Shown here: in pieces, positions 8,167 to 16,597 of the stretch
Position numbering within the stretch: position 1 is the stretch's first letter
Layout: every line of letters begins with the position of its first letter
Assembly: GCF_003480435.1 (NCBI RefSeq)
Contig: NZ_QUJB01000003.1
Coordinates: 144,804 to 208,803 of the forward strand
DNA: 64,000 nucleotides
Source of the DNA: Clostridium sp. AM30-24
GTDB taxonomy: Bacteria; Bacillota; Clostridia; Lachnospirales; Lachnospiraceae
Direction: 5' to 3'
Position numbers and translations under genes: made by a program
Notes under the pieces: generated by a model
Databases searched by the model: none
What the model was told of the DNA's origin: nothing
What the model saw: only the letters and a program-made list of their open reading frames with translations

Positions 8167-9291
8167 ATGAGAATGACAAAGAAAGTAACAGCAATGGCAC
8201 TGGCTTCCATGATGGCCCTGTCTTTAGCAGGATGCGGAAGCTCTTCCACAACAGCAACAACAGCAGCAGCTACTGAGGCAGCAAAAGAGACAACAGCAGC
8301 AGCTACCGAGGCAGCAAAAGAAGCTGCAACAACAGCAGCAGCTGCAGCAGCAACCACAGATGTAGCAGACAAGAAAGTCGGCATCAGCATCTACAAGTTC
8401 GATGATAACTTCATGACTCTTTACAGAACAGAGTTAGTTCGCTACTTAACAGAGGATCTTGGATTCAAGGCTGAGAACGTAGTCGTTCAGGATGGTAAGG
8501 GCGATCAGGCAGAGCAGACAAACCAGATCCAGAACTTCATCACTCAGAAATATGATGTTCTGATCTTAAACCTTGTACAGGCTTCTTCCGCACCGGAGAT
8601 CACAGATATGTGTAAAGAAGCTGGTATCCCGGTTGTTTACATCAACCGTGAGCCGGACGCAACAGAAGAAGAGAGATGGGAATCTGAAGGTCTTAACGCT
8701 ACATACGTAGGCTGTGACGCAAGACAGTCCGGTACATACCAGGGCGAAGAGATCCTTGAGACTGCAAACAAGGGTGATATCAACGGCGATGGCAAAGTTT
8801 CCTACATCATGATCCAGGGTGACCCGGAGAACGTAGATGCTCAGTACAGAACAGAGTTCTCTGTTAAGGCTCTTACAGACGCAGGAATGGAAGTTGAGGA
8901 GCTCTTAAAACAGCGTGGTGACTGGGATCAGGCTAAGGCTCAGCAGATCGCACAGGACGCTTTAAACCAGTACGGCGACAAGATCGAGGTTATCTTCTGC
9001 AACAACGATGCTATGGCACTTGGTGCATTACAGGCAATTGAGGCAGCAGGACGTAAAGTTAACGAGGATATCTACCTTGTAGGCGTTGACGCTCTGACAG
9101 AGGCTGTTCAGAACGTAATCGATGGCAAGCAGACAGGTACTGTATTCAACAACCACTTCGCACAGGCTCAGGCTGCAAGCGATATCGCTGTTAAGTTCTT
9201 AAACGGCGAGAAGGTTGATGCTGTCAACATGGTCAACTACGAAAAGGTTACTCAGGATAACGCTCAGGAAATCCTTGATATGTTAAAGTAA
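8167..9291 (+). CDS. mglB: Galactose/methyl-galactoside ABC transporter substrate-binding lipoprotein
   Basis: Translation probably starts at ATG 8167, 10 nt after GGGAGG (8151-8156). An in-frame ATG at 8149 lies upstream of that site and is less likely. The 374-residue product has a lipoprotein signal ending LAGC, then a Thr/Ala/Glu linker of about 40 residues, then the sugar-binding fold with calcium loop DINGDGKVSY and CNNDAMALGALQA. Codon use is strongly biased (many GGT, CGT and GCA codons), indicating high expression. It delivers galactose or glucose to MglAC. The hairpin at 9310-9340 after it should favour a stable mglB transcript. Confidence 0.93.
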   Translation: MRMTKKVTAMALASMMALSLAGCGSSSTTATTAAATEAAKETTAAATEAAKEAATTAAAAAATTDVADKKVGISIYKFDDNFMTLYRTELVRYLTEDLGFKAENVVVQDGKGDQAEQTNQIQNFITQKYDVLILNLVQASSAPEITDMCKEAGIPVVYINREPDATEEERWESEGLNATYVGCDARQSGTYQGEEILETANKGDINGDGKVSYIMIQGDPENVDAQYRTEFSVKALTDAGMEVEELLKQRGDWDQAKAQQIAQDALNQYGDKIEVIFCNNDAMALGALQAIEAAGRKVNEDIYLVGVDALTEAVQNVIDGKQTGTVFNNHFAQAQAASDIAVKFLNGEKVDAVNMVNYEKVTQDNAQEILDMLK

Positions 9292-9309
9292 TTGATACTG
9301 TAACAAATG

Positions 9310-9340
9310 AGAACCGGGTGTGTCTGGCACACCCGGTTCT
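9310..9340 (+). terminator. Intercistronic hairpin between mglB and mglA
   Basis: AGAACCGGGTGTG pairs perfectly with CACACCCGGTTCT around a 5-nt loop. There is no T-run after it, so it is more likely an mRNA stabiliser or attenuator than a full stop. Differential expression of binding protein over ATPase is usual in mgl operons. Confidence 0.75.
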
Positions 9341-9408
9341 CTGAACTTAAAACTTAAAAAATATGCCACCCGGAGATGCGGGGGAGTGTATCTGAAAGGA
9401 GTTTTGGG

Positions 9409-10941
9409 ATGGCAGAACAGTACAGACTCGAAATGAGAGGAGTCAAAAAAACCTTCCCAGGTGTTAAGGCACTTGACGGAGTAAATTTACGGGTCCGCCC
9501 CGGAACGGTCCACGCACTGATGGGAGAAAACGGTGCCGGTAAATCGACACTGATGAAATGTCTTTTCGGAATTTACAAAATGGATGAAGGCGAAGTTTAT
9601 ATTGACGGTGTAAAGACCGAAATCGCAAACCCGGACGACGCGCTTCACAAAGGACTTGCCATGGTTCATCAGGAGCTTCAGCCGATTCCTGAGCGCTCCA
9701 TCGCTGAGAATATGTATCTTGGACGTTATCCGATGAAAAAATACGGACCGGTCAAGGTCGTTGATCATGCGACGATGAACAAAGAAGCTGAGAAATGGCT
9801 TCGGGACGTTAAGATGGACTTTAACCCGAAAGCAAAGCTCGGCACATTATCAATCGGACAGATGCAGTCAGTAGAGATCGCAAAAGCGGTTAGCCAGAGC
9901 GCAAACCTTGTAATTCTGGATGAGCCGACGTCCTCCCTGACTGATAACGAGGTAGAGGCATTATTCCGGATCATCAGAGATCTGAAATCCAGAGGTGTTT
10001 CTATGATATATATCAGCCACAAGATGGCTGAAATCCGCCAGATTTCCGACGATATCACCATCATGCGGGACGGTACATACGTTGGAACCTGGGCAATTGA
10101 TGATATCTCCGATGAAGAGATCGTAAAACAGATGGTTGGACGTGAGCTTAATAACGTCTATCCGCCGAAGGATGATTACCGGACGGATGAGACGGTGCTT
10201 AAGGTCAGCCACCTGACAAGTATCTTACCGAACTCCTTTAAAGATTGCTCTTTTGAGTTGAAGAGAGGCGAGATCTTAGGCTTCGGCGGACTTGTCGGCG
10301 CACAGAGAACAGAGCTTATGGAAGCAATCTTCGGAATGCGCCACATCGAGAGCGGTACCGTCGAGATCCTTGGAAAAGAGGCACATATTAAACGACCGCA
10401 GGACGCGATCAACAGCTCTGTAGGAATGATCACAGAGGACCGTCGAGGAAACGGTATCTTTGGATGCTTGAGCATTGATGATAATACAGCGATCGCTTCC
10501 TATAAGCATTATACCCATATGGGTAAGATCAACAAGAAAGAAGTCGATGACGTCGTAAAAGACAGCATCGCGAAATTAAAGATCAAAACACCGAGCGGAA
10601 AGACGCTGATCCAGTCTCTCTCCGGTGGTAACCAGCAGAAGGTAATTATCGCAAGATGGCTTGCAAACAATCCTGATATCCTGATCATGGATGAGCCGAC
10701 CCGAGGTATCGACGTCGGAGCCAAGTATGAGATCTACCAGATCATGATCGATCTTGTAAAACAGGGCAAATCCATTATTATGATCTCGTCGGAGATGCCG
10801 GAACTGATCGGTATGTCCAACCGAATCATCGTAATGTGCAACGGTCACATTACCGGTGAGGTGGAAGGAGAAGACGCAACTCAGGAGAAGATCATGTCCT
10901 TCGCCACAAAGTTTACTTTAAGCGGCAAGGAAAACAAGTAG
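9409..10941 (+). CDS. mglA: Galactose/methyl galactoside import ATP-binding protein
   Basis: The start is ATG 9409, 7 nt after GAAAGGAG. The 510-residue protein is a fused double ABC ATPase of the sugar (CUT2) family. The first half has Walker A GENGAGKST, signature LSIGQMQ and Walker B LVILDEPTSSL. The second half has a degenerate Walker A (GLVGAQRTE), signature LSGGNQQ and ILIMDEPTRGIDVG. It energises uptake by MglC of sugar delivered by MglB. It is followed 19 nt later by mglC. The neighbours and domain order leave little doubt about the family; the exact sugar is inferred. Confidence 0.93.
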   Translation: MAEQYRLEMRGVKKTFPGVKALDGVNLRVRPGTVHALMGENGAGKSTLMKCLFGIYKMDEGEVYIDGVKTEIANPDDALHKGLAMVHQELQPIPERSIAENMYLGRYPMKKYGPVKVVDHATMNKEAEKWLRDVKMDFNPKAKLGTLSIGQMQSVEIAKAVSQSANLVILDEPTSSLTDNEVEALFRIIRDLKSRGVSMIYISHKMAEIRQISDDITIMRDGTYVGTWAIDDISDEEIVKQMVGRELNNVYPPKDDYRTDETVLKVSHLTSILPNSFKDCSFELKRGEILGFGGLVGAQRTELMEAIFGMRHIESGTVEILGKEAHIKRPQDAINSSVGMITEDRRGNGIFGCLSIDDNTAIASYKHYTHMGKINKKEVDDVVKDSIAKLKIKTPSGKTLIQSLSGGNQQKVIIARWLANNPDILIMDEPTRGIDVGAKYEIYQIMIDLVKQGKSIIMISSEMPELIGMSNRIIVMCNGHITGEVEGEDATQEKIMSFATKFTLSGKENK

Positions 10942-10960
10942 ATTACAGGGAGGTTCAGTC

Positions 10961-11968
10961 ATGACAGCGAAAAAAGTAAATGTAAAAGATTTCCTTATCA
11001 ATAATGGAATCATCGTCGTTCTTTTATTACTTGCAGTGTTTACTGCAATCAAACAGCCGACATTCTTTTCCGGCGGCAACCTGATCAACATTGCGTTGAA
11101 CGTAGCTCCGCGATTCATCATCGCCTGCGGCGTATCCGGATGCCTGATCACAAAAGGTACAGACCTTTCTGCAGGACGTATGGTAGGTCTTGCTGCCTGC
11201 CTGGCAGGTACATTACTCCAGAAACCGGACTACAGCGGTAAATTCTTCCCGAATCTTCCGGATTTCGGAAATGCCTGGGGCTTATGGGTTCTCGCAGTCC
11301 TTCTGATCTGCGTTGCAGTCTGCTGCGTTTTCGGATTTATCAACGGTGTCGTAATTTCCTACTTACAGGTTCCGGCCTTCATCGGAACACTTGGTATGCA
11401 GCTCATCGTTTATGGTGTGTGCCTTGTTTACACAAACGCGACTCCGATCGGTGGATATCACAGCGCGTACACAGCAGTAGCAAAAGGAAAACTCTTCGGA
11501 ATGATCCCGTATCTGTTCCTGATCGCCCTTGCGGTTGGTCTTGTTATGTGGTTCATCTATAACATGACTCCTCATGGAAAATACATGTACGCCATCGGCG
11601 GCAACGAGCAGTCCGCAGAGGTTTCCGGTGTAAACACAAAGAAGACAAAGATCATCATCTACATGACAGCGGCAGCTCTTTATGCACTGGGCGGTTTCCT
11701 TGTAGGAGCAAAATCCGGTGGTTCCTCTGTTAACATGGGTTATGGATGGGAGCTTGAGGCTATCGCAGCCTGCACCATCGGCGGTGTATCTGTAAACGGC
11801 GGTATCGGACGTATCTCCGGTGTTCTCATCGGTGTCCTTGTATTCGAGATCTTAAAGACCTGCTTACAGTACCTTGGTGTTGATACAAACTACCAGTACA
11901 TCGCACAGGGTATCGTTATCGTAGTTGCGATCGCCCTCGATATCAGAAAGTACATTGCAAAGAAGTAA
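10961..11968 (+). CDS. mglC: Galactose/methyl galactoside ABC transporter permease
   Basis: A 335-residue integral membrane protein with GGGAGG upstream of its ATG and about nine or ten hydrophobic segments. It carries the CUT2 permease landmarks: LITKGTDLSAGRMVGLAA in the first third, PAFIGTLGMQ mid-protein and GKYMYAIGGNEQSAEVSGVN towards the end. It forms the membrane channel of the Mgl importer with MglA and is the last gene of the operon, closed by the terminator at 11994-12030. Confidence 0.93.
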   Translation: MTAKKVNVKDFLINNGIIVVLLLLAVFTAIKQPTFFSGGNLINIALNVAPRFIIACGVSGCLITKGTDLSAGRMVGLAACLAGTLLQKPDYSGKFFPNLPDFGNAWGLWVLAVLLICVAVCCVFGFINGVVISYLQVPAFIGTLGMQLIVYGVCLVYTNATPIGGYHSAYTAVAKGKLFGMIPYLFLIALAVGLVMWFIYNMTPHGKYMYAIGGNEQSAEVSGVNTKKTKIIIYMTAAALYALGGFLVGAKSGGSSVNMGYGWELEAIAACTIGGVSVNGGIGRISGVLIGVLVFEILKTCLQYLGVDTNYQYIAQGIVIVVAIALDIRKYIAKK

Positions 11969-11993
11969 TAGACTGACTGTTTCGGTACAGTTA

Positions 11994-12030
11994 AAAAACG
12001 GGCGGAGGACGAGTTCCAACGCCCGTTTTT
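11994..12030 (+). terminator. Terminator of the mgl operon
   Basis: AAAAACGGGCG pairs with CGCCCGTTTTT around a 15-nt loop and ends in the T-run, 26 nt after mglC. Confidence 0.88.
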
Positions 12031-12118
12031 GTGCACTGTGGGTTTTAGCAGCCTGCCTCATGGAAAGAAAGCTGGAGCGGTTTGATAAAACCTGCACCGG
12101 GAGAGTGGAGGTGAAAGA

Positions 12119-12385
12119 ATGGAAGAAGAGATTGAGAAGATCAGCGGAATCGGAACAGTGACTGAAGCTGCAGAAAAGGCTGTGGAGGCCTTTGATGAGA
12201 AGACTTTAGAAGAACTCACTGAGGAGAATAAACGGCTGCAGGAGGAAAATGAGCGCCTGAAGAACAGATCCATAAAAGAGCGGATGTACGATAAGATCAA
12301 TGTGTCGGTGCGGACGATTGATATCTTTATCGGGTGCATGTGCGTATTGTTTGTGGCTGTTGTGGTGATGGGGATGCTGAAGTAA
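12119..12385 (+). CDS. Small coiled-coil, single-pass membrane protein
   Basis: An 88-residue protein with a good ribosome binding site (GAGTGGAGGTG). Residues about 12-60 are highly charged and heptad-like (TLEELTEENKRLQEENERLK), predicting a coiled coil, and residues about 65-86 form one hydrophobic helix. No family was recognised. Its own terminator follows at 12493-12536, so it seems to be a short independent unit or a tail of the mgl locus that escapes termination. It could be a scaffold or membrane-tethered adaptor; there is no direct evidence for a function. Confidence 0.7.
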   Translation: MEEEIEKISGIGTVTEAAEKAVEAFDEKTLEELTEENKRLQEENERLKNRSIKERMYDKINVSVRTIDIFIGCMCVLFVAVVVMGMLK

Positions 12386-12492
12386 GAGAGTGAAGCGCTG
12401 ACAGAGATCATGCCCGCTGCAGCCTAAACGTTCAACGACAGGAAAAGATCCTGATGCCAGAAACTGAAACTATCGAAGTGGATAACAAAAAA

Positions 12493-12536
12493 GCTCTGGA
12501 GAACGATATGAGAAAGGTTCTCCAGGGCTTTTCTTT
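12493..12536 (+). terminator. Rho-independent terminator
   Basis: GCTCTGGAGAAC pairs with GTTCTCCAGGGC (one G-T wobble) around a 12-nt loop and is followed by TTTTCTTT. It terminates the small membrane protein gene. The converging ATPase gene ends 46 nt beyond. Confidence 0.85.
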
Positions 12537-12581
12537 GTCTTGTCTGCTGATTCCCTAAAGAGGAAAATTACAGCAGGAGTC

Positions 12582-15290
12582 TTACTTCTTATAAAGAATT
12601 CTGATGGAATTCAGCACACAGAGGATCGCAACACCGGTGTCGGCGAATACCGCAAGCCACATGGAGGCGATTCCCATGAGACCTAAGATCATGACAAGAG
12701 CTTTTACCGCAAGGGCGAATACCACATTCTGGTTGGAGATCGCGCCTGTGCTTCTCGCGATTCGGATGGCTTCCGGAATGGCATCCATGCTGGATGTCAT
12801 GAAGACAACATCGGCGGCCTCGATGGCTGCGTCAGCGCCGCTTCCCATAGCTGCGCCTACATCAGCGCCTGCAAGCACCGGTGCGTCGTTGATTCCGTCA
12901 CCGACGAACATTGCGCTTCCGTTCTCCGCACGGAGCTTCTGCAAGATCTCGAGCTTATCAGCCGGGAGAAGCTTTGCGTATACATTGTCAATGCCGACCT
13001 CGGCGGCTACCGCCTCAGCCGATGCCTCGCTGTCGCCGGTGAGCATTGCGGAGCGGATCCCCATGGATTTTAAGGATTTGATGGCATCCTTTGCCTCTGT
13101 CTTGATCGTATCGGCGATCTGGATCGTTCCTGCAAGCTTTCCGTTTACCGCAACATAGACGGTAGTGACAGCACCGTTCTCGTCATAAGCACCGCAGTCC
13201 ACGTTAAATTCGGTGAGAAGCTTTCTGTTTCCGCAGAGCACTTCGCCCTGGGAGAGCTTTGCATGGATGCCTTTGCCGGAGATCTCCTCGATCTCGGCGG
13301 GCTTTTCGATCACAAGATTCAGATCTTTTGCAGCGGAGACAATGCTGACTCCGATCGGATGAGTAGATGCGGTCTCGCATGCTGCCGCGATCTGAAGGAT
13401 TTCCTGCTCGGAAGCTGTTCCTGCCGGAAGGATCGTCTGAACCACGAAGTTACCTTTTGTGATGGTTCCTGTCTTATCCATGACAACCGTTTTTACAGCT
13501 TTCAGGTTTTCAAGTGCGATTCCACCTTTAAAGAGGATTCCTTTCTTGGAACCTGCGCCGATCCCGGAGAAGAATGCCAGCGGAACGCTTAAAACAAGGG
13601 CACACGGGCAGCTGATTACGAGGAAGGTAAGAGCTGTGTAGATCCAGTGGGACCAGTTTCCTGTAATTAAGGACGGAATGATCGCTGTCGCAGCCGCCAG
13701 GGCAACGACGAACGGGGTGTAAATCCGTGCAAATTTCGTGATGAAGCGCTCGGCCTGCGGCTTGCTGGCTGCGGCGTTCTCCACGGAATCGAGAATCCTG
13801 GTGACCATGGACTCGGAAAGTTCCTTTTCGACTCTCATCTTTAAGAGACCGGAAGTATTGACACAGCCGGATGTCAGCTGGCTTCCGACCTTTACCGATA
13901 CCGGGACTGGTTCACCTGTGATCGGTGACGTATCGATCCGGCTCTCGCCCTCTACAACAACGCCGTCAAGCGGAATGCGGTCACCAGGACGGATCTCTAC
14001 GATATTGCCGACAACAGCGGAACTTGCCGGAACCTCGCGGACAGTACCGTTTTCGTCAAGAAGAACGGTCTCCGGACGAAGATCAACGGCTTCCATGATC
14101 TGACTGCGGCTCTTTTCAACCGCGCGGTGTTCGAATGTTTCACCGACCCGGTAGAAGAGCATAACTCCGACCGCCTCCCCAAACTGGCCGACACAGAAAG
14201 CGCCGATGGTCGCGATGCTCATTAAAAAGTTTTCGTCCATCACGTGGCCGGTCTTCATGTTTTTCAGGGCTGTTAAGAGAACTTCCCGTCCAAGGATCAG
14301 GTAGGCGATCACAAAGCATATGGCGGAGATCTGCGGCATGGAGTGGGAGAGAAATTCTCCGATGATGAAGAGCAAGCCTCCGGCGATCAGCTCCGGAAGA
14401 TCGTGGGCATGCTTGTCGTCACTGTTTGCATCTGCCGGTTTTCCTTCCTCGCGGATCTCGATGATGGTGCCAGGTTCGATCTTGTCAGCAATCTCCTGCA
14501 TCTTCGGGAGCAGCTTTGTTCCCACGGAAGAGTAGACCCGGAGCTGTCTCGTCGCGAAAGTTAAAATACAGTCATCGACTTCCGGGAGCTCCTGGATTTT
14601 TTTCTCGATCTTTGCGGAGCAGTTTGCGCAGTCGATGTTTTTCATTACATAGACGGTGCAGATCGCTTTCGGATTCTTTGGGCGGACCTCAATGACGGTG
14701 CCGGGCTCGATCTGATCAGCAATCTCCTGCATCTTCGGGAGCAGCTTTGTTCCCTCGGAAGAGTAGACCCGGAGCTGTCTCGTCGCGAAAGTCAAAATAC
14801 AGTCATCGACTTCCGGGAGCTCCTGGATCTTTTTCTCGATCTTTGCGGAGCAGTTCGCGCAGTCGATGTTTTTCATCACGTAGACCACACAGGTGGATTT
14901 CGGTGCCGGACCGTGGTGGTGTTCGGCGTGCTCGTGATGATGATCGTGTTCGGAGCAGCAGCCATCGTCATTATCGTGATGATGGTGATGTTCACAGCCG
15001 CAGTGCTCTTCATGCTCGTCATCATCATGCTCATCGTGATGGTGATGGTGTCCGCAGTCGCAGTGCTCTTCGTGCTTGTCATCATGCTCATCGTGATGGT
15101 GATGGTGCCCACAGCCGCAATGCTCTTCGTGCTCGTCATCATCATGCTCATCGTGATGGTGATGGTGCCCACAGCCGCAGTGCTCTTCGTGCCCGTCATC
15201 ATGCTCATCATGATGATGGTGTCCGCAGCAGCAAACCTCTTCGTCCTCGTGGTCTGCTGATTTCTGCTTGGATTTTTCTAATTCCTCCAT
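12582..15290 (-). CDS. cadA: Heavy-metal-translocating P-type ATPase (Cd/Zn/Co/Pb class)
   Basis: The start is ATG 15290, preceded on the minus strand by GGAGG at a good distance, giving 902 residues against about 700-730 for typical ZntA/CadA. Residues 20-127 are a His/Asp/Glu/Cys-rich region with four repeats of about 20 residues. Two metal-binding HMA domains (about 132-208 and 209-285, each with CANC) are nearly identical. The core has the CPC membrane motif (ISCPCALVLS), actuator TGEPVPV, phosphorylation site DKTGT, HP locus STHPIGV and GDGINDAP. It should export Zn, Cd, Pb or Co and sits behind an ArsR-type operator. The symbol is assigned by family; the metal is inferred. Confidence 0.92.
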   Translation of the reverse strand: MEELEKSKQKSADHEDEEVCCCGHHHHDEHDDGHEEHCGCGHHHHHDEHDDDEHEEHCGCGHHHHHDEHDDKHEEHCDCGHHHHHDEHDDDEHEEHCGCEHHHHHDNDDGCCSEHDHHHEHAEHHHGPAPKSTCVVYVMKNIDCANCSAKIEKKIQELPEVDDCILTFATRQLRVYSSEGTKLLPKMQEIADQIEPGTVIEVRPKNPKAICTVYVMKNIDCANCSAKIEKKIQELPEVDDCILTFATRQLRVYSSVGTKLLPKMQEIADKIEPGTIIEIREEGKPADANSDDKHAHDLPELIAGGLLFIIGEFLSHSMPQISAICFVIAYLILGREVLLTALKNMKTGHVMDENFLMSIATIGAFCVGQFGEAVGVMLFYRVGETFEHRAVEKSRSQIMEAVDLRPETVLLDENGTVREVPASSAVVGNIVEIRPGDRIPLDGVVVEGESRIDTSPITGEPVPVSVKVGSQLTSGCVNTSGLLKMRVEKELSESMVTRILDSVENAAASKPQAERFITKFARIYTPFVVALAAATAIIPSLITGNWSHWIYTALTFLVISCPCALVLSVPLAFFSGIGAGSKKGILFKGGIALENLKAVKTVVMDKTGTITKGNFVVQTILPAGTASEQEILQIAAACETASTHPIGVSIVSAAKDLNLVIEKPAEIEEISGKGIHAKLSQGEVLCGNRKLLTEFNVDCGAYDENGAVTTVYVAVNGKLAGTIQIADTIKTEAKDAIKSLKSMGIRSAMLTGDSEASAEAVAAEVGIDNVYAKLLPADKLEILQKLRAENGSAMFVGDGINDAPVLAGADVGAAMGSGADAAIEAADVVFMTSSMDAIPEAIRIARSTGAISNQNVVFALAVKALVMILGLMGIASMWLAVFADTGVAILCVLNSIRILYKK
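14438..14897 (-). repeat. Tandem near-identical duplication encoding two HMA domains
   Basis: Two 231-bp units (77 codons) lie head to tail inside the metal ATPase gene. Most base changes between them are single and largely silent, so the duplication looks recent or is kept alike by gene conversion. Confidence 0.88.
14910..15233 (-). repeat. His-rich tandem repeat region in the metal ATPase
   Basis: Four imperfect units of about 60 bp encode runs such as HCGCGHHHHHDEHDD. The minus strand is rich in CAT/CAC triplets, so misaligned replication could change the copy number. Confidence 0.8.
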
Positions 15291-15330
15291 AGAGTAGACC
15301 TCCTCAGAATTATAATTTTTAATTATCATA

Positions 15331-15360
15331 TTAACATATGAACCATCGTTCATATGTTAA
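15331..15360. promoter_or_regulatory. ArsR/SmtB/CzrA-type operator
   Basis: A perfect 13-bp inverted repeat, TTAACATATGAAC and GTTCATATGTTAA, is separated by CATC. It matches the ATATGAAC...GTTCATAT pattern bound by ArsR-family metal sensors. It lies immediately downstream of the -10 of the cadA promoter, as expected for repression lifted by metal. No arsR-type gene is in the window. Confidence 0.8.
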
Positions 15361-15388
15361 ATATAGTACAGCTCTATGGGAAATGCAA
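15360..15388 (-). promoter_or_regulatory. cadA promoter
   Basis: On the minus strand the -35 TTGCAT (15383-15388) and -10 TATATT (15360-15365) are 17 nt apart, with the -10 abutting the palindromic operator. Confidence 0.7.
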
Positions 15389-15440
15389 GACTATTTTTTG
15401 ATATTAGGAAAAGAATTAAGAAAATAAGGTGGGAGAGCAG

Positions 15441-15475
15441 AAAAAGCTGCCTGGTGAAATACCGCAGGCAGCTTT
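15441..15475 (-). terminator. Terminator of the ketopantoate-reductase-like gene
   Basis: On the minus strand AAAGCTGCCTG pairs with the CAGGCAGCTTT arm and is followed by further T's. It lies 20 nt after the stop codon of the gene ending at 15495. Confidence 0.8.
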
Positions 15476-15494
15476 GACTATGTACATATAGATA

Positions 15495-16430
15495 TTAGAT
15501 TTCTTTAAACATCCGCGCCTCGATCAGATGGAGTCCGTGAAGGAAACACTCGCAGACCGGAGTCTCAACGCCCAGTTCTTTTCCGAGGCGGACAACCGTT
15601 CCGGCGAACATATCGACTTCCGTGCGTTTTCCGACCTCAAGATCCTGAAGCGTTGACGGCTTATTTTCATAAGGAAGACGTCCGAGAGTGTGCTCCTGAC
15701 GGTCGATCTCATTCTGACCGATATTAATGCCCAGCTTATTTGCAATACGGATCACTTCCCACATGGCCTTGTGGCGGAAGAAGTTGGCGTCATCGTTTTT
15801 CTGGAATGCTCCGAAGGGAACACCGAACATGGCGCATGTCATATTCTCGGCAACGTTGCACATGAACTTGAACCAGATCCCTTTTAACATATCCGCATCG
15901 ATCTTGTAGTCGATCTCACAGAGATCAAAAAGACTCTTCACAGCGAGAACATTTCCGGAATAGTGTTCCGGATCATTCTTAAGATCGCCGAAGTGGATCA
16001 GACCCTTATGCGGATCGAACTCCGTCTTTCCGTCCTTCATGACAATGCTGATCCGCATATAGGAGTACAGCAGATGTTCACTGCCGTAGACGGCGGCGAT
16101 CTGTTTTTCACTCTCCACACCATTTAATACGGAGAGGATGATCGTATCTTTGCCAACCTGATTTTTAATATCCCTGATCGCCTGCTCCAGATCATATCCC
16201 TTTACTGCAATGATAACGAGATCTGCCGGATCCCCCTCGATATCAGGTGTAATGATCGGAAAACGATAATTGATCGTATTGACTGTTACCCCTTTTCGCT
16301 CCAGACGCTCTTTTCTTGCGCCGTCTGCAAGGATCCGGAAATCAGCCCCCAGCTTTTCTGAGATACGCGGTGCGAAAAATACCCCCATCGCACCGAGACC
16401 GATCAACGTCACCTTCTTTATGTCTTTCAT
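15495..16430 (-). CDS. Ketopantoate reductase family NAD(P)-dependent reductase
   Basis: Translation most likely starts at ATG 16430, preceded by AAGGAGG on the minus strand, giving 311 residues. The N-terminus VTLIGLGAMGVFFA is a Rossmann GxGxxG motif. The conserved KGYDLEQAI and the C-terminal segment with KFMCNVAENMTCAM and RTEVDMF match the ApbA/PanE family, which reduces 2-dehydropantoate to pantoate with NADPH. Many PanE-like paralogues act on other 2-oxo acids. The gene is divergent from an MFS-kduID operon and not near pan genes, so a catabolic 2-oxoacid role is equally possible. A strong promoter precedes it. Confidence 0.82.
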   Translation of the reverse strand: MKDIKKVTLIGLGAMGVFFAPRISEKLGADFRILADGARKERLERKGVTVNTINYRFPIITPDIEGDPADLVIIAVKGYDLEQAIRDIKNQVGKDTIILSVLNGVESEKQIAAVYGSEHLLYSYMRISIVMKDGKTEFDPHKGLIHFGDLKNDPEHYSGNVLAVKSLFDLCEIDYKIDADMLKGIWFKFMCNVAENMTCAMFGVPFGAFQKNDDANFFRHKAMWEVIRIANKLGINIGQNEIDRQEHTLGRLPYENKPSTLQDLEVGKRTEVDMFAGTVVRLGKELGVETPVCECFLHGLHLIEARMFKEI

Positions 16431-16475
16431 AACTCCCTTTTCCTCCTTAAAAGTAAAACAAGCTGCGTTCCTTCT

Positions 16476-16504
16476 ATTGTATAGTAAGACCGTGAGGGTG
16501 TCAA
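16476..16504 (-). promoter_or_regulatory. Promoter of the ketopantoate-reductase-like gene
   Basis: On the minus strand a consensus -35 TTGACA (16499-16504) and -10 TACAAT (16476-16481) are separated by exactly 17 nt. Confidence 0.8.
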
Positions 16505-16515
16505 CGAAAACAACC

Positions 16516-16544
16516 TTGTCTTTAGGGATAAAAGATGATATGAT
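16516..16544 (+). promoter_or_regulatory. Promoter of the MFS-kduI-kduD operon
   Basis: TTGTCT (16516-16521), a 17-nt spacer, then TATGAT (16539-16544). Its -35 is only 11 bp from the divergent -35 at 16499-16504, so one bound regulator could affect both directions. Confidence 0.75.
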
Positions 16545-16597
16545 GGAAAAAGTATGGAGAAAAATTAACAAATATGTGTATGGGGAGAGAACGCTGA

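Noticed and set aside
14910..15233. Regular short repeats suggesting a CRISPR array
   Set aside because: They are in-frame codon repeats for His/Asp/Glu/Cys runs in the metal ATPase, with no unique spacers and no cas genes.
14747..15292. Long plus-strand reading frames rich in Arg/His or Val/Met
   Set aside because: They are antisense shadows of the His-rich repeats of the metal ATPase and have no ribosome binding sites.
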